Shown here piece by piece: positions 1-6,924 of a stretch of 7,979 bases of DNA (its first letter is position 1; every line of letters begins with the position of its first letter). The DNA lies in assembly GCA_003153855.1 (NCBI GenBank), contig PMBM01000137.1:3034-11012 (forward strand), in the 5' to 3' direction. Under the pieces are notes generated by a model. The model saw only the letters and a program-made list of their open reading frames with translations, made no database searches and was not told where the DNA came from. The stretch is from Propionibacteriaceae bacterium (lineage in GTDB: Bacteria; Actinomycetota; Actinomycetes; Propionibacteriales; Propionibacteriaceae). Both the position numbers and the translations under genes were made by a program.

Positions 1-2079
1 ATCGTGCCGCTGGCCAACGCGCTTCTCGGCGTCGGACTGGCGATGGCCATCACCTTCGGCGCCACCCGCTTCATGGAGATCAGCTCCACCACTCCCATGC
101 TCGGCCTGATGCTCGGCCTCGCGGTCGGCATCGACTACGCGTTGTTCATCATCTCCCGGCACCGCGACCAGCTCGGCGCGAGCGACATCACGCCCGAGGA
201 GTCGACCGCACGAGCCGTCGCGACCTCGGGGTCAGCTGTCGTCTTCGCTGGCCTCACCGTCATCATCGCGCTCGTCGGTCTCGCCGTCGCGAACATCCCC
301 TTCCTCACCACGATGGGCGCCTTCGGCGCCGTCGCTGTGGCGATCGGCGTCCTGGTCGCGCTCACGCTGCTCCCGGCCCTCCTGGGCTTCCTGGGTGAGC
401 GCGTACGTCCCAAGAAGAAGACCAAGCCGATGAAGGAGCGCGCACCCCGTACGGGCGGCGGCGCGTCCGGCTGGTGGGTCCGGGTCGTCACCACGTGGCC
501 GGTCGTCACCATCCTCGTCGTCATCGCGGGGCTCGGTGCGCTGAGCTACCCGGCGAAGGACCTGTGGCTGTCGCTGCCCAACGCCGGCCAGCTCGCGGCG
601 ACATCGCCGGCGCGCCAGACGTACGACGCCGTGGCCACGGCCTTCGGCCCCGGCGCGAACGGCCCGCTCATCGTCACGTTCTCCGTCGTGCAGTCGACGG
701 ACCCCCTGGGCGTCATCTCGGGCATCCAGTCGGACATCGAGCACATCGATGGCGTGGCGTCCGTACCGATGGCGGTCCCCAACGAGAACGCGGACACCGC
801 GATGATCCAGGTCGTCCCGACAACAGCTCCGGACGACCCCCGTACCGAGGACCTCGTCAAGCGGATCCAGGCGAAGGCGCCGGACTGGAAGACCACGTAC
901 GGGGTGAATGCGACGGTTACCGGTATCACTGCCATCGGGCTCGACATCACCACGCGGCTCTCGGGTGCCCTGCTGCCGTTCGGCATCTTCGTCGTGGGCC
1001 TCTCGTTGATCCTGCTGACGATGGTGTTCCGGTCGATCGCCGTACCCATCAAGGCGGCGGTCGGCTACCTGCTCAGCGTCGGGTCCTCGTTCGGGGCCGC
1101 GACCATGGTCTTCAACAAGGGGTGGTTCGCCCAGGCGGTCAACCTGCCGGAGAAACAGGCGATCATCTCGTTCTTCCCGATCATCACGATGGGCATCCTG
1201 TTCGGCCTGGCCATGGACTACGAGGTCTTCCTGGTCTCCCGGATGCGCGAGGAGCACGTGCACGGGGACAACGCTCGCCTTGCCGTACACGACGGCTTCG
1301 TACACTCCGCGAAGGTCGTCGTGGCCGCGGCCATCATCATGTTCTCCGTCTTCGCGTTCTTCGTCCCCAGAGGTGAAGGTGCGCTCAAGGCGATCGCGTT
1401 CGGGCTGGCGTTCGGCGTGGCCATCGACGCGTTCGTCGTACGCATGACGCTCGTACCGGCCGTGATGCACCTGCTGGGCGAGAAGGCCTGGTGGCTCCCG
1501 AAGTGGCTCGACCGGATCCTGCCCAGCCTCGACATCGAGGGCGAGTCCCTCGCGCGGCAGCTCAAGCTGGCGGACTGGCCGACGGCGGGCGACCCTGGCG
1601 TGGTCATCGCGGAGGACCTGACCATCGGCGACGGCTCTGTACGGGACAGCCTGTCGATCCGGCTCGATCCCGGACAGGTTCTCGCCGTCACCGGGCCACC
1701 TGTGGCACGAGCCGCCCTCCTGCTGACTCTCAGCGGCCGGATGGTTCCGGTCCAGGGAACAGTCAAGGTGCTCGGCTACGTCCTTCCGGACGCCGCCTCG
1801 AAGGCGCGCCGCCAGTCGATGTGTGCGGACGCGATGACCCCGAACCTGGCGCGAGAGCTCGACCGTACGAAGGCGGGCCTCATCCTCCTCGACGACGTCG
1901 ACAGGCTGTCCGGCGCAGACCGGGACGCTGTCGTCACCCTGATCCATCAGCTCGGCGCGAGGGCACTCATCGTGGGTGCCGCCTCGCTGGAGGCGCTGCA
2001 AGACCTTGTGCGCCCGGGCGACTACACACTGCACCTCGACGAGCCTGTGCTCGTCGGCAACCGAGGAGGAATCGCATGA
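1..2079 (+). CDS. MMPL-family (RND-like) transporter with degenerate C-terminal ABC-ATPase-like domain, 5' truncated
   Basis: The frame is open from base 1, so the N-terminus lies outside the window; 692 codons plus stop are visible. By family topology the missing part is TM1, the first porter domain and TM2, roughly 200-250 residues. Visible helices lie near nt 4-60, 85-150, 220-290, 295-375 and 480-545. A second extracytoplasmic porter domain (about 546-950) and five more helices (about 955-1480) follow. The two Asp-Tyr pairs of the MMPL proton relay are present: GIDYALF (Asp at 133-135) and AMDYEVF (Asp at 1216-1218), at the TM4 and TM10 positions known from MmpL3. The transporter is therefore probably proton-driven and exports a lipid or other hydrophobic substrate, which I cannot name. 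After the last helix comes a cytoplasmic ABC-like extension (separate entry). The stop overlaps the next start by 4 bp. The MMPL identity is secure; the substrate is unknown. Confidence 0.95.
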   Translation: MVPLANALLGVGLAMAITFGATRFMEISSTTPMLGLMLGLAVGIDYALFIISRHRDQLGASDITPEESTARAVATSGSAVVFAGLTVIIALVGLAVANIPFLTTMGAFGAVAVAIGVLVALTLLPALLGFLGERVRPKKKTKPMKERAPRTGGGASGWWVRVVTTWPVVTILVVIAGLGALSYPAKDLWLSLPNAGQLAATSPARQTYDAVATAFGPGANGPLIVTFSVVQSTDPLGVISGIQSDIEHIDGVASVPMAVPNENADTAMIQVVPTTAPDDPRTEDLVKRIQAKAPDWKTTYGVNATVTGITAIGLDITTRLSGALLPFGIFVVGLSLILLTMVFRSIAVPIKAAVGYLLSVGSSFGAATMVFNKGWFAQAVNLPEKQAIISFFPIITMGILFGLAMDYEVFLVSRMREEHVHGDNARLAVHDGFVHSAKVVVAAAIIMFSVFAFFVPRGEGALKAIAFGLAFGVAIDAFVVRMTLVPAVMHLLGEKAWWLPKWLDRILPSLDIEGESLARQLKLADWPTAGDPGVVIAEDLTIGDGSVRDSLSIRLDPGQVLAVTGPPVARAALLLTLSGRMVPVQGTVKVLGYVLPDAASKARRQSMCADAMTPNLARELDRTKAGLILLDDVDRLSGADRDAVVTLIHQLGARALIVGAASLEALQDLVRPGDYTLHLDEPVLVGNRGGIA
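1591..2043 (+). other. Degenerate ABC-ATPase-like domain at the C-terminus of the MMPL protein
   Basis: About 150 residues after the MMPL core follow the layout of an ABC nucleotide-binding domain. A first strand region (GVVIAEDLTI) leads to PGQVLAVTGPP, then a helix LLLTLSGR, then GTVKVLGY, and finally a Walker-B-like LILLDDVDRLSG at 1879-1914. The Walker A position (1693-1719) reads GPPVARAAL where GPxGxGK(S/T)T is expected, so the glycines and the catalytic Lys and Ser/Thr are gone. No LSGGQ signature is seen. The stretch between the A and B motifs is about 60 residues, roughly half the usual length. The Glu after Walker B is Asp, and the H-loop His is absent (IVGAAS). Inference: it cannot hydrolyse ATP in the usual way and may be a docking or regulatory relic facing the ABC-2-like partner encoded next. 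The ABC ancestry rests on motif order and needs a profile search. Confidence 0.7.
2063..2070 (+). promoter_or_regulatory. Ribosome binding site of the YhgE/Pip gene, inside the end of the MMPL gene
   Basis: GAGGAGGA ends 5 nt before the ATG at 2076. It is a strong Shine-Dalgarno sequence embedded in the last codons of the upstream gene. It fixes the start chosen for the next gene and, with the ATGA overlap, suggests translational coupling. Confidence 0.8.
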
Positions 2080-4433
2080 GCGGTCTCAGCACCACCCTGG
2101 GTGGGCGCTGGTGGGCGAAAGCACTGGGACTGCTTCTCATCCCCGTGCTCATCGCCACCGGACTGCTGGCGGCGACCTGGAACTCGGACACGCGACTGTC
2201 CAAGGTCCAGGCGGCGATCGTCAACCTCGACAAGGCGGTGACGCTCAACGGCAAGACCGTGCCGATGGGCCGTCAGCTGTCCGCACAGCTCATCTCGGCG
2301 GAGGAGGGCCAGAACTTCACGTGGGTCCTCGCCGACGCGAGCCACGCGTCCGACGGGCTCAAGGCCGGCCGGTACGCGGCTGTCGTGACCATCCCCGAGA
2401 ACTTCTCGGCCGCGGCGACCTCGTACGCGGGCACGGCCAGCTCCGCGGAGCAGGCGACGATCGACGTGGCCACCTCGCCGGTCGCCGGCATCGCTGACAC
2501 GGCCATCGGGCAGTCGGTCGCGCAGGCCGCCGCCATCGCGCTCAACCAGACCCTCACCGAGGGCTACCTCGACCAGGTCTACATCGGCTTCAACACGACC
2601 GGTACGCAGTTCCAGACCGTCGCCGACGCCTCGAAGAAGCTCGCCGACGGCAGCGCCCAGCTCTCCAGCGGGCTGTACCAGATCACCTCCAACGGAGGCC
2701 TCATCCGGTCCGGAGGCTCCAGCCTCGTGTCCGGCATCAGCCAGTACACGTCCGGCGCCAGCCAGTCCGCCACCGGAGCGTCACAGCTCGCCTCCGGGCT
2801 CGCTCAGCTGTCCGCCAACTCGGCGCAGCTGCGGACGGGTGTGGCCAAGCTGGACTCAGGCATCGGTGACTACCGTGCCGGGCTGGTCAAGTACACCGAC
2901 GGCGCCACGGGCATCCTCAGCGGCGTGCCCGGCCAGGCCGACCTGCTCACCGCCATCCGTCACTACGACGACACCGTCCTGGCCGGTAACAAGGGCGATG
3001 CCACCGCGTGGGCCACCGAGGCCGGTACAGCTGCGGGAACGGTCACCACAGTGACCTCGTCCCTCACGTCCTTGGCCCCTGACGCGAAGGCACTGTCAGG
3101 CGACCTGGACACTCGCGCGGCAGCCGCGATCACCAACGCGACCAACCTGCAGTGCCCTCAGTCACTGCAGAATCAGGGCCAGGCCTTCTGCGACGCGTAC
3201 GCCCTGGGGCTCTCGGACGCGGCCACGAAGAGCAAGCCCGCTGTGGCCGCCGAGATCAACAAGACGGGCGCCACCAAGCAGACCCTTGCCCAGCTCACCG
3301 CTGCGATGGCGGGCGCCGTGAGCGCATTGGGCGCCAACGTCCCCACGGTCCAGGCAGTCGTCACCGACACGACGCCGCTGGTCGTTGCGGCGAACAACGC
3401 CCCCAGCGCCGCGTTGTTGGCGCAGGAGAAGGCGGGCGCAACGGCTCTGATTCCGGGTGGCGCGGGGCTCGTGGCCGGCCTGGACACCATGCGTGCGGGT
3501 GTCAGCACGGGACAGCTCTCCCTCGAGTACGGGATCAACGCGTACACCGGCGGCGTCGACCAGTCGGCGGCGGGTGCGCAGCAGCTGTCGAGCGGCATGG
3601 CGAAGCTCTCCAGCGGGGGAACGTCCCTGCTGAGCGGCGCCGCGCAGTACGTGTCCGGCGTGGGCCAGCTGCTCGACGGCGTCGACCAGACCGCACCGGG
3701 CGCGGCACAGCTCGCCGACGGTACGAAGCAGCTCGCGGACGGGCTCGCCAAGGGTGCAACGCAGTTGCCCAGCTACACGACCGAGGACCGCACACAGCTG
3801 TCGAAGGTGGTGGCCTCCCCGATCTCGGTGTCGAGCCTCGACGGCCTCGTACAGCCCGGAGCAGCGCTCGCCGCCCTGCTCATGATCCTCGCGCTGTGGA
3901 TAGGCGCGATGGCCACGTACACGGTGCTTCCGGCGGTACGTCGCCGGCTCGCCCTCTCCAGCAGCGCGACGGCCTCCCTCGTGGTCGACGCGCTCCGTCC
4001 GGGGCTCATCATCGTCCTCGTACAGGCCTTGCTCGTCTCGGCGATCGGTGAGGCCTTCATCAAGCTCCCCGTGTACCGCTGGCTCCAGCTGACCCTGCTG
4101 CTCCTCGTGGTGGGCGTCGCGTTCGTCGCCGTCAACCACGCGCTGTCCGCGTGGGCGAAGGGTGCCGGACGGGTCGTGGGCGTGGCGGTCGCGGTCATCA
4201 CGTTGGCGACGGCGCTCACCAGCGCCGTACCGGGGTGGCTCGATGCGATTCGGCCGTTGTCGCCGCTGTCGCCTGCCTATGACGCCGTACGCGCCGTCGT
4301 CAGCGGCGGACCGGGCATCACCGCCGGGGTGTTCACGCTCATCGCCTGGACACTCCTGGGTGCCGTGTTCTCGGTAGCGGCCATCCTGCGGGCCCGTACG
4401 GTCTCGCCGGCGGCGCTCGCCACCGTGGCATGA
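2076..4433 (+). CDS. YhgE/Pip-family membrane protein (ABC-2-like)
   Basis: The 785-aa protein has a TM segment near residues 12-30, an extracytoplasmic region of about 560 residues and a C-terminal membrane domain. That domain has five predicted helices at about 594-616, 639-660, 668-690, 698-719 and 748-771. This is the YhgE/Pip layout (phage infection protein, ABC-2 permease-like fold). The ectodomain carries two blocks of short helical repeats with Leu and Gly at regular spacing (such as ADGSAQLSSG, SGASQLASG, AAGAQQLSSG, LADGTKQLADG) at about residues 182-286 and 479-567. They are typical of the family and probably form a coiled stalk. The only two cysteines, 360 and 372, lie between the blocks and may form a disulfide. 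The start is set by the strong SD and the 4-bp overlap with the MMPL gene; the open frame extends further upstream, but only as a shadow of that gene. The role is probably envelope transport with the MMPL partner, substrate unknown. Proteins of this family serve as phage receptors in some Gram-positives. Confidence 0.9.
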   Translation: MSGLSTTLGGRWWAKALGLLLIPVLIATGLLAATWNSDTRLSKVQAAIVNLDKAVTLNGKTVPMGRQLSAQLISAEEGQNFTWVLADASHASDGLKAGRYAAVVTIPENFSAAATSYAGTASSAEQATIDVATSPVAGIADTAIGQSVAQAAAIALNQTLTEGYLDQVYIGFNTTGTQFQTVADASKKLADGSAQLSSGLYQITSNGGLIRSGGSSLVSGISQYTSGASQSATGASQLASGLAQLSANSAQLRTGVAKLDSGIGDYRAGLVKYTDGATGILSGVPGQADLLTAIRHYDDTVLAGNKGDATAWATEAGTAAGTVTTVTSSLTSLAPDAKALSGDLDTRAAAAITNATNLQCPQSLQNQGQAFCDAYALGLSDAATKSKPAVAAEINKTGATKQTLAQLTAAMAGAVSALGANVPTVQAVVTDTTPLVVAANNAPSAALLAQEKAGATALIPGGAGLVAGLDTMRAGVSTGQLSLEYGINAYTGGVDQSAAGAQQLSSGMAKLSSGGTSLLSGAAQYVSGVGQLLDGVDQTAPGAAQLADGTKQLADGLAKGATQLPSYTTEDRTQLSKVVASPISVSSLDGLVQPGAALAALLMILALWIGAMATYTVLPAVRRRLALSSSATASLVVDALRPGLIIVLVQALLVSAIGEAFIKLPVYRWLQLTLLLLVVGVAFVAVNHALSAWAKGAGRVVGVAVAVITLATALTSAVPGWLDAIRPLSPLSPAYDAVRAVVSGGPGITAGVFTLIAWTLLGAVFSVAAILRARTVSPAALATVA

Positions 4434-4451
4434 GCGCGACGAAGGAGGCGC

Positions 4452-4471
4452 AGTCCACCGGGAGTCCACCG
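4452..4471 (+). repeat. Tandem 9-bp direct repeat AGTCCACCG with 11-bp period
   Basis: AGTCCACCG occurs at 4452-4460 and again at 4463-4471 in the 67-bp gap before the metal transporter. The period is about one helical turn, which would suit a protein binding site. The repeat is short, and GC-rich DNA produces such repeats by chance. A strong SD-like GAAGGAGG at 4441-4448 has no usable start behind it. No convincing promoter or terminator is visible in the gap. Confidence 0.35.
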
Positions 4472-4500
4472 ACGGCTCGCCTGGGTGCCAGGATGTACCG

Positions 4501-5454
4501 ATGAAGCCATCCAGCCTTACGCGCTTTGCGTGGATGTCGATCGCCGCCGCGCTCGTGACGATCGGTCTCAAATCCGGCGCATGGCTGCTGACCGGTTCGG
4601 TCGGCCTGCTGTCCGACGCCGCCGAGTCGGTCGTCAACCTGGTCGCGGCGGTCGTCGCGCTGTTCATGCTTCGCCTCGCGGTGAAGCCACCGGACGACGT
4701 ACATCACTTCGGTCACACCAAGGCCGAGTTCTTCTCCGCCGCGGTCGAGGGCGGGATGATCTTCGTCGCGGCCCTCGCGATCATTGTCACCTCCGTGGAC
4801 CGGTTCCTGCACCCGCAGCCACTCGAGAATGTCGGCGTCGGCCTGTTGATCTCCGTGGGTGCCTCTGCGATCAACGGTGGCGTCGCGTTCGTGCTGCTCC
4901 GTGCCGGCCGCCAGTACAAGTCGCTGACGCTCAAGGCCGACGGCAAGCACCTCATGACCGATGTGTGGACGTCTGCGGGCGTCGTTGTGGGCGTGCTCCT
5001 GGTCCAACTGACCGGCTGGCAGCGCCTCGACCCGATCATCGCGTTCCTCGTGGGGGTCAACATCATCGTCGCCGGGTTCCGGCTCGTTGCCGAGTCGACC
5101 TCGGGGCTGCTGGACCGGACGTTGCCCACCGAGGAGAACGCAGAGATCGTGGCCGTCCTGCTCCGCCACACCACTGATGAGGTGATCTTCCACGGCCTGC
5201 GGACCCGCACTGCCGGCCGTCATGGCTTCGCAACCTTCGACGTGCTCGTGCCCGGGAGCTGGAGCGTCCGCAGGGCACACGACCTCGTCGAGGTCATCGA
5301 GGCAGACATCCACGAGGTTGCGCCCGACCTCGAGCTCCACATCCACATGGAGCCCCGCGAGGACCCGCGGGCGTACGGCGACCATCAGGTCGAGATCCCC
5401 ATCGTCGCTCCGGACGAGACCGAGAACGCGGCTCCCGCGACTGCGGAGCAGTAG
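4501..5454 (+). CDS. Cation diffusion facilitator (CDF) metal efflux transporter
   Basis: The 317-aa protein matches the FieF-type CDF layout: six helices (about 8-30, 33-57, 77-97, 112-133, 151-172, 175-195) and a cytoplasmic C-terminal domain (about 200-300). It should exchange protons for a divalent metal at the membrane. It aligns without gaps to E. coli FieF, as I recall that sequence, from TGSV through GHxKAE. Site B is intact (D65, H68, H72). In site A, TM5 keeps H150 and D154, but TM2 has E42 and N46 where FieF has D45 and D49. The C-terminal LHIHMEP suits a metal-binding fold, and the protein ends in an acidic tail. The ATG at 4501 has CAGGA 7 nt upstream, and no other in-frame start lies between it and the previous gene. 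The 67-bp gap allows read-through from the MMPL/YhgE unit. The metal cannot be assigned. Confidence 0.95.
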   Translation: MKPSSLTRFAWMSIAAALVTIGLKSGAWLLTGSVGLLSDAAESVVNLVAAVVALFMLRLAVKPPDDVHHFGHTKAEFFSAAVEGGMIFVAALAIIVTSVDRFLHPQPLENVGVGLLISVGASAINGGVAFVLLRAGRQYKSLTLKADGKHLMTDVWTSAGVVVGVLLVQLTGWQRLDPIIAFLVGVNIIVAGFRLVAESTSGLLDRTLPTEENAEIVAVLLRHTTDEVIFHGLRTRTAGRHGFATFDVLVPGSWSVRRAHDLVEVIEADIHEVAPDLELHIHMEPREDPRAYGDHQVEIPIVAPDETENAAPATAEQ

Positions 5455-5477
5455 TCACTCTCGTACATCCCGCGGTG

Positions 5478-5506
5478 TGGATGTCCCCCATCTTTACCGA
5501 TATAGA
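5478..5506 (+). promoter_or_regulatory. Possible promoter of the LacI-family gene
   Basis: A -10-like TATAGA at 5501-5506 follows a weak -35-like TGGATG at 5478-5483, with 17 bp between them. The -10 lies inside the first palindrome, so a bound repressor would block it. The match to consensus is modest, and this is the best candidate rather than a clear promoter. Confidence 0.4.
5491..5506. promoter_or_regulatory. Putative LacI-family operator O1
   Basis: TCTTTACCGATATAGA is an imperfect palindrome (12 of 16 positions match its own reverse complement) with a central CG, the hallmark of LacI-family operators. Its pattern TCTnTAnCGnTAnAGA is repeated exactly in O2, 33 bp downstream. It lies upstream of the regulator gene, which suggests autoregulation. 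Confidence 0.7.
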
Positions 5507-5523
5507 TACCCGGCCCCTTGTTC

Positions 5524-5539
5524 TCTTTAGCGATACAGA
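5524..5539. promoter_or_regulatory. Putative LacI-family operator O2
   Basis: TCTTTAGCGATACAGA obeys the same TCTnTAnCGnTAnAGA pattern as O1 and has the same four non-palindromic positions. The 33-bp centre-to-centre distance is close to three helical turns, so both sites would face the same side of the DNA. It lies downstream of the candidate -10. Confidence 0.7.
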
Positions 5540-5561
5540 ACATCCTGGGTACATACCGGGT

Positions 5562-5568
5562 GAAGGAG
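5562..5568 (+). promoter_or_regulatory. Ribosome binding site deciding the LacI-family start
   Basis: GAAGGAG ends 9 nt before the ATG at 5578. The frame is open back to a TTG at 5518, and a GTG lies at 5560. However, the longer reading would run through operator O2, and the LacI helix-turn-helix begins right after the 5578 ATG. Confidence 0.75.
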
Positions 5569-5577
5569 CTGGCTCAG

Positions 5578-6633
5578 ATGACCAGGATCACGCAGAGGGA
5601 CGTGGCGAAGGTGCTCGGCGTGTCCGTGATGACTGTCAGCAACGCGTTCAACCGCCCCGACCAGCTCTCGTCCGAGCTGCGTCGGCGGGTGCTCGACCGG
5701 GCTGGGAAGATGGGCTACTCGGGCCCTGACGCCATCGCGCGCCACTTGCGCTCCGGCAAGACCAACACGTACGCCGTGGTCTTCGAGGAGGACCTGTCGT
5801 ACGCGTTCTCCGACCCGTTCTCCGTCGCGTGGCTCACGGCCTTCGCCGAGGTCATGCAGCACCACCGCGCAAGCATCATGATCCTGTCCGCGAGGGCAGC
5901 CGAGCCTGAGTCGCTGCAGGCGATCCAGGACGCGGCGGTCGACGGGGTGGCAGGACTCTGCGGCAACCAGCCGGCCGTGATGGCGGCCAGGGGCCGAGGG
6001 CTGCCCACCGTGTACTGCTCGATGTCCGAGTGGCCAGATCCCGACGGCGACTACGTCGTCATCGACGACTACGCCGCCGGACACGACATCGGCGCGCATC
6101 TCCACCGGCTCGGCCACCGACGGGTCGCCATCGTCCACGAGGCGATGTACCCGGGTCAGTCGGTGCTCACCGAGCAGCCCATCGAGGACTTCGCGCGGGC
6201 CCTCGAGAAGCATCGGTACGGCTTCTACCCCACGCTCCACCGCACCCGCGGCATCGTGGACGGTCTGGCCGATGCGGAGGTCTCCGTCGTCGTCACGGAC
6301 GCGAACACGCGCGAGTCCGGCCGAACGGCGGGGTCCTCCATCCTCGACCGCAAGGACCGTCCGACGGCCGTCATCGGCGTGAGCGACGTGCTGGCGCTCG
6401 GCGTCATGGACGCCTGTACCCAGCGCGGCCTCGCACCGGGCATCGACCTCTCGATCGCCGGGTTCGACGACGTCCCCGAGGCCGTCACCGCCGGCCTCAC
6501 GACCATCCGCCAGCCCGTCCGCGACAAGGGCCGGATCGCTGCCGAGCTTCTGCTCGACCCCGAACGACCCGAGCGCCGGATCACACTGCCGCACGAGCTC
6601 ATCGTGCGGTCCAGCACCCGTCCCGTCGCCTGA
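5578..6633 (+). CDS. LacI-family transcriptional regulator
   Basis: The 351-aa protein is of normal length for a LacI-type repressor. The N-terminal helix-turn-helix (residues 5-26: T-Q-R-D-V-A-K, then LGVSVMTVSNAFNR) is canonical. At the three positions that set operator choice in LacI (17, 18, 22) it has V, M and N. A hinge helix with the DNA-intercalating Leu follows (AIARHLRSGK). The rest is a periplasmic-binding-protein-like effector domain, ending with the family pattern GFDDVPEAV and TTIRQP. The ligand is unknown; many relatives sense sugars or nucleosides, but no sugar transporter or catabolic gene lies nearby. Two palindromic operators precede the gene, and the small gene at 6671 follows after 37 bp with no terminator, so they are probably cotranscribed and repressed together. 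A fragment resembling the end of this gene recurs near 6980-7050. Confidence 0.95.
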   Translation: MTRITQRDVAKVLGVSVMTVSNAFNRPDQLSSELRRRVLDRAGKMGYSGPDAIARHLRSGKTNTYAVVFEEDLSYAFSDPFSVAWLTAFAEVMQHHRASIMILSARAAEPESLQAIQDAAVDGVAGLCGNQPAVMAARGRGLPTVYCSMSEWPDPDGDYVVIDDYAAGHDIGAHLHRLGHRRVAIVHEAMYPGQSVLTEQPIEDFARALEKHRYGFYPTLHRTRGIVDGLADAEVSVVVTDANTRESGRTAGSSILDRKDRPTAVIGVSDVLALGVMDACTQRGLAPGIDLSIAGFDDVPEAVTAGLTTIRQPVRDKGRIAAELLLDPERPERRITLPHELIVRSSTRPVA

Positions 6634-6670
6634 CAGACCGCCAGGCAACACCCAGACAAGAGGAACCACT

Positions 6671-6895
6671 ATGTCCATGTACCTGAGCATCGGCACGACC
6701 ATCGCCGACATGGAGGACGCCTACGGGTCCGCCAGCGTCGACTCCCGACTCGAGCGCATCGCTCGCCAAGAGCCCTTGTCAGTACGCACTGCAGGCTTCC
6801 TTCGGCGTACCGCGGGAGCCCTCCTCGCCACTGCCTCGACCCTGGACCGCCAGAGCGGCAGCGTCGTCGGGCATCGCCTTCAGACGGCGACGTGA
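6671..6895 (+). CDS. Small protein of unknown function, first paralog (74 aa)
   Basis: I do not recognise the family. The ORF begins with MSMYLS and has AAGAGGAA 5 nt before its ATG. It contains EPLSVRTAGFLRR followed by an Ala-rich predicted helix ending near LDRQS. There is no signal peptide, no membrane segment and no cysteine. The second small gene at 7067 shares the start (MSxYLS), the block EPLxxRxAxxLRRxA and the LDxxS end of the helix, and it has a matching SD. This is the main reason to accept both as real genes. It lies 37 bp after the LacI-type gene on the same strand, so it is probably in the same operon and under the same repressor. Role unknown; its helical character would suit a small regulatory or partner protein, which is inference only. 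Confidence 0.65.
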   Translation: MSMYLSIGTTIADMEDAYGSASVDSRLERIARQEPLSVRTAGFLRRTAGALLATASTLDRQSGSVVGHRLQTAT

Positions 6896-6924
6896 CATGA
6901 GGTGTTCATCGTGAGGATTCGCTT

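Noticed and set aside
232..2034. 600-codon open frame on the minus strand opposite the MMPL gene
   Set aside because: It is rich in Arg, Asp and Glu with no recognisable domain, as expected for the antisense shadow of a high-GC gene whose plus-strand frame has clear MMPL motifs.
1491..2075. N-terminal extension of the YhgE/Pip frame far into the MMPL gene
   Set aside because: The upstream part is Arg/Pro/Gly-rich shadow sequence. The ATG at 2076 has a strong SD and is followed by a family-typical N-terminal TM segment.
3162..4667. 501-codon minus-strand open frame spanning the YhgE/Pip gene and the start of the metal transporter
   Set aside because: It crosses two well-supported plus-strand genes and has the low-complexity R/D/H/G composition of a shadow frame.
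4339..5385. 348-codon minus-strand open frame opposite the CDF gene
   Set aside because: The plus-strand frame matches FieF-type CDF proteins through site B and TM5; the antisense product shows no domain.
5465..5484. ACATCC/GGATGT inverted repeat after the CDF gene as a terminator
   Set aside because: It has only 6-bp arms with an 8-nt loop and no T-run, and it overlaps the candidate -35; too weak to call.
5518..5577. TTG-initiated extension of the LacI-family protein
   Set aside because: It would be encoded across operator O2, and LacI-type proteins start a few residues before the helix-turn-helix, as the 5578 start gives.
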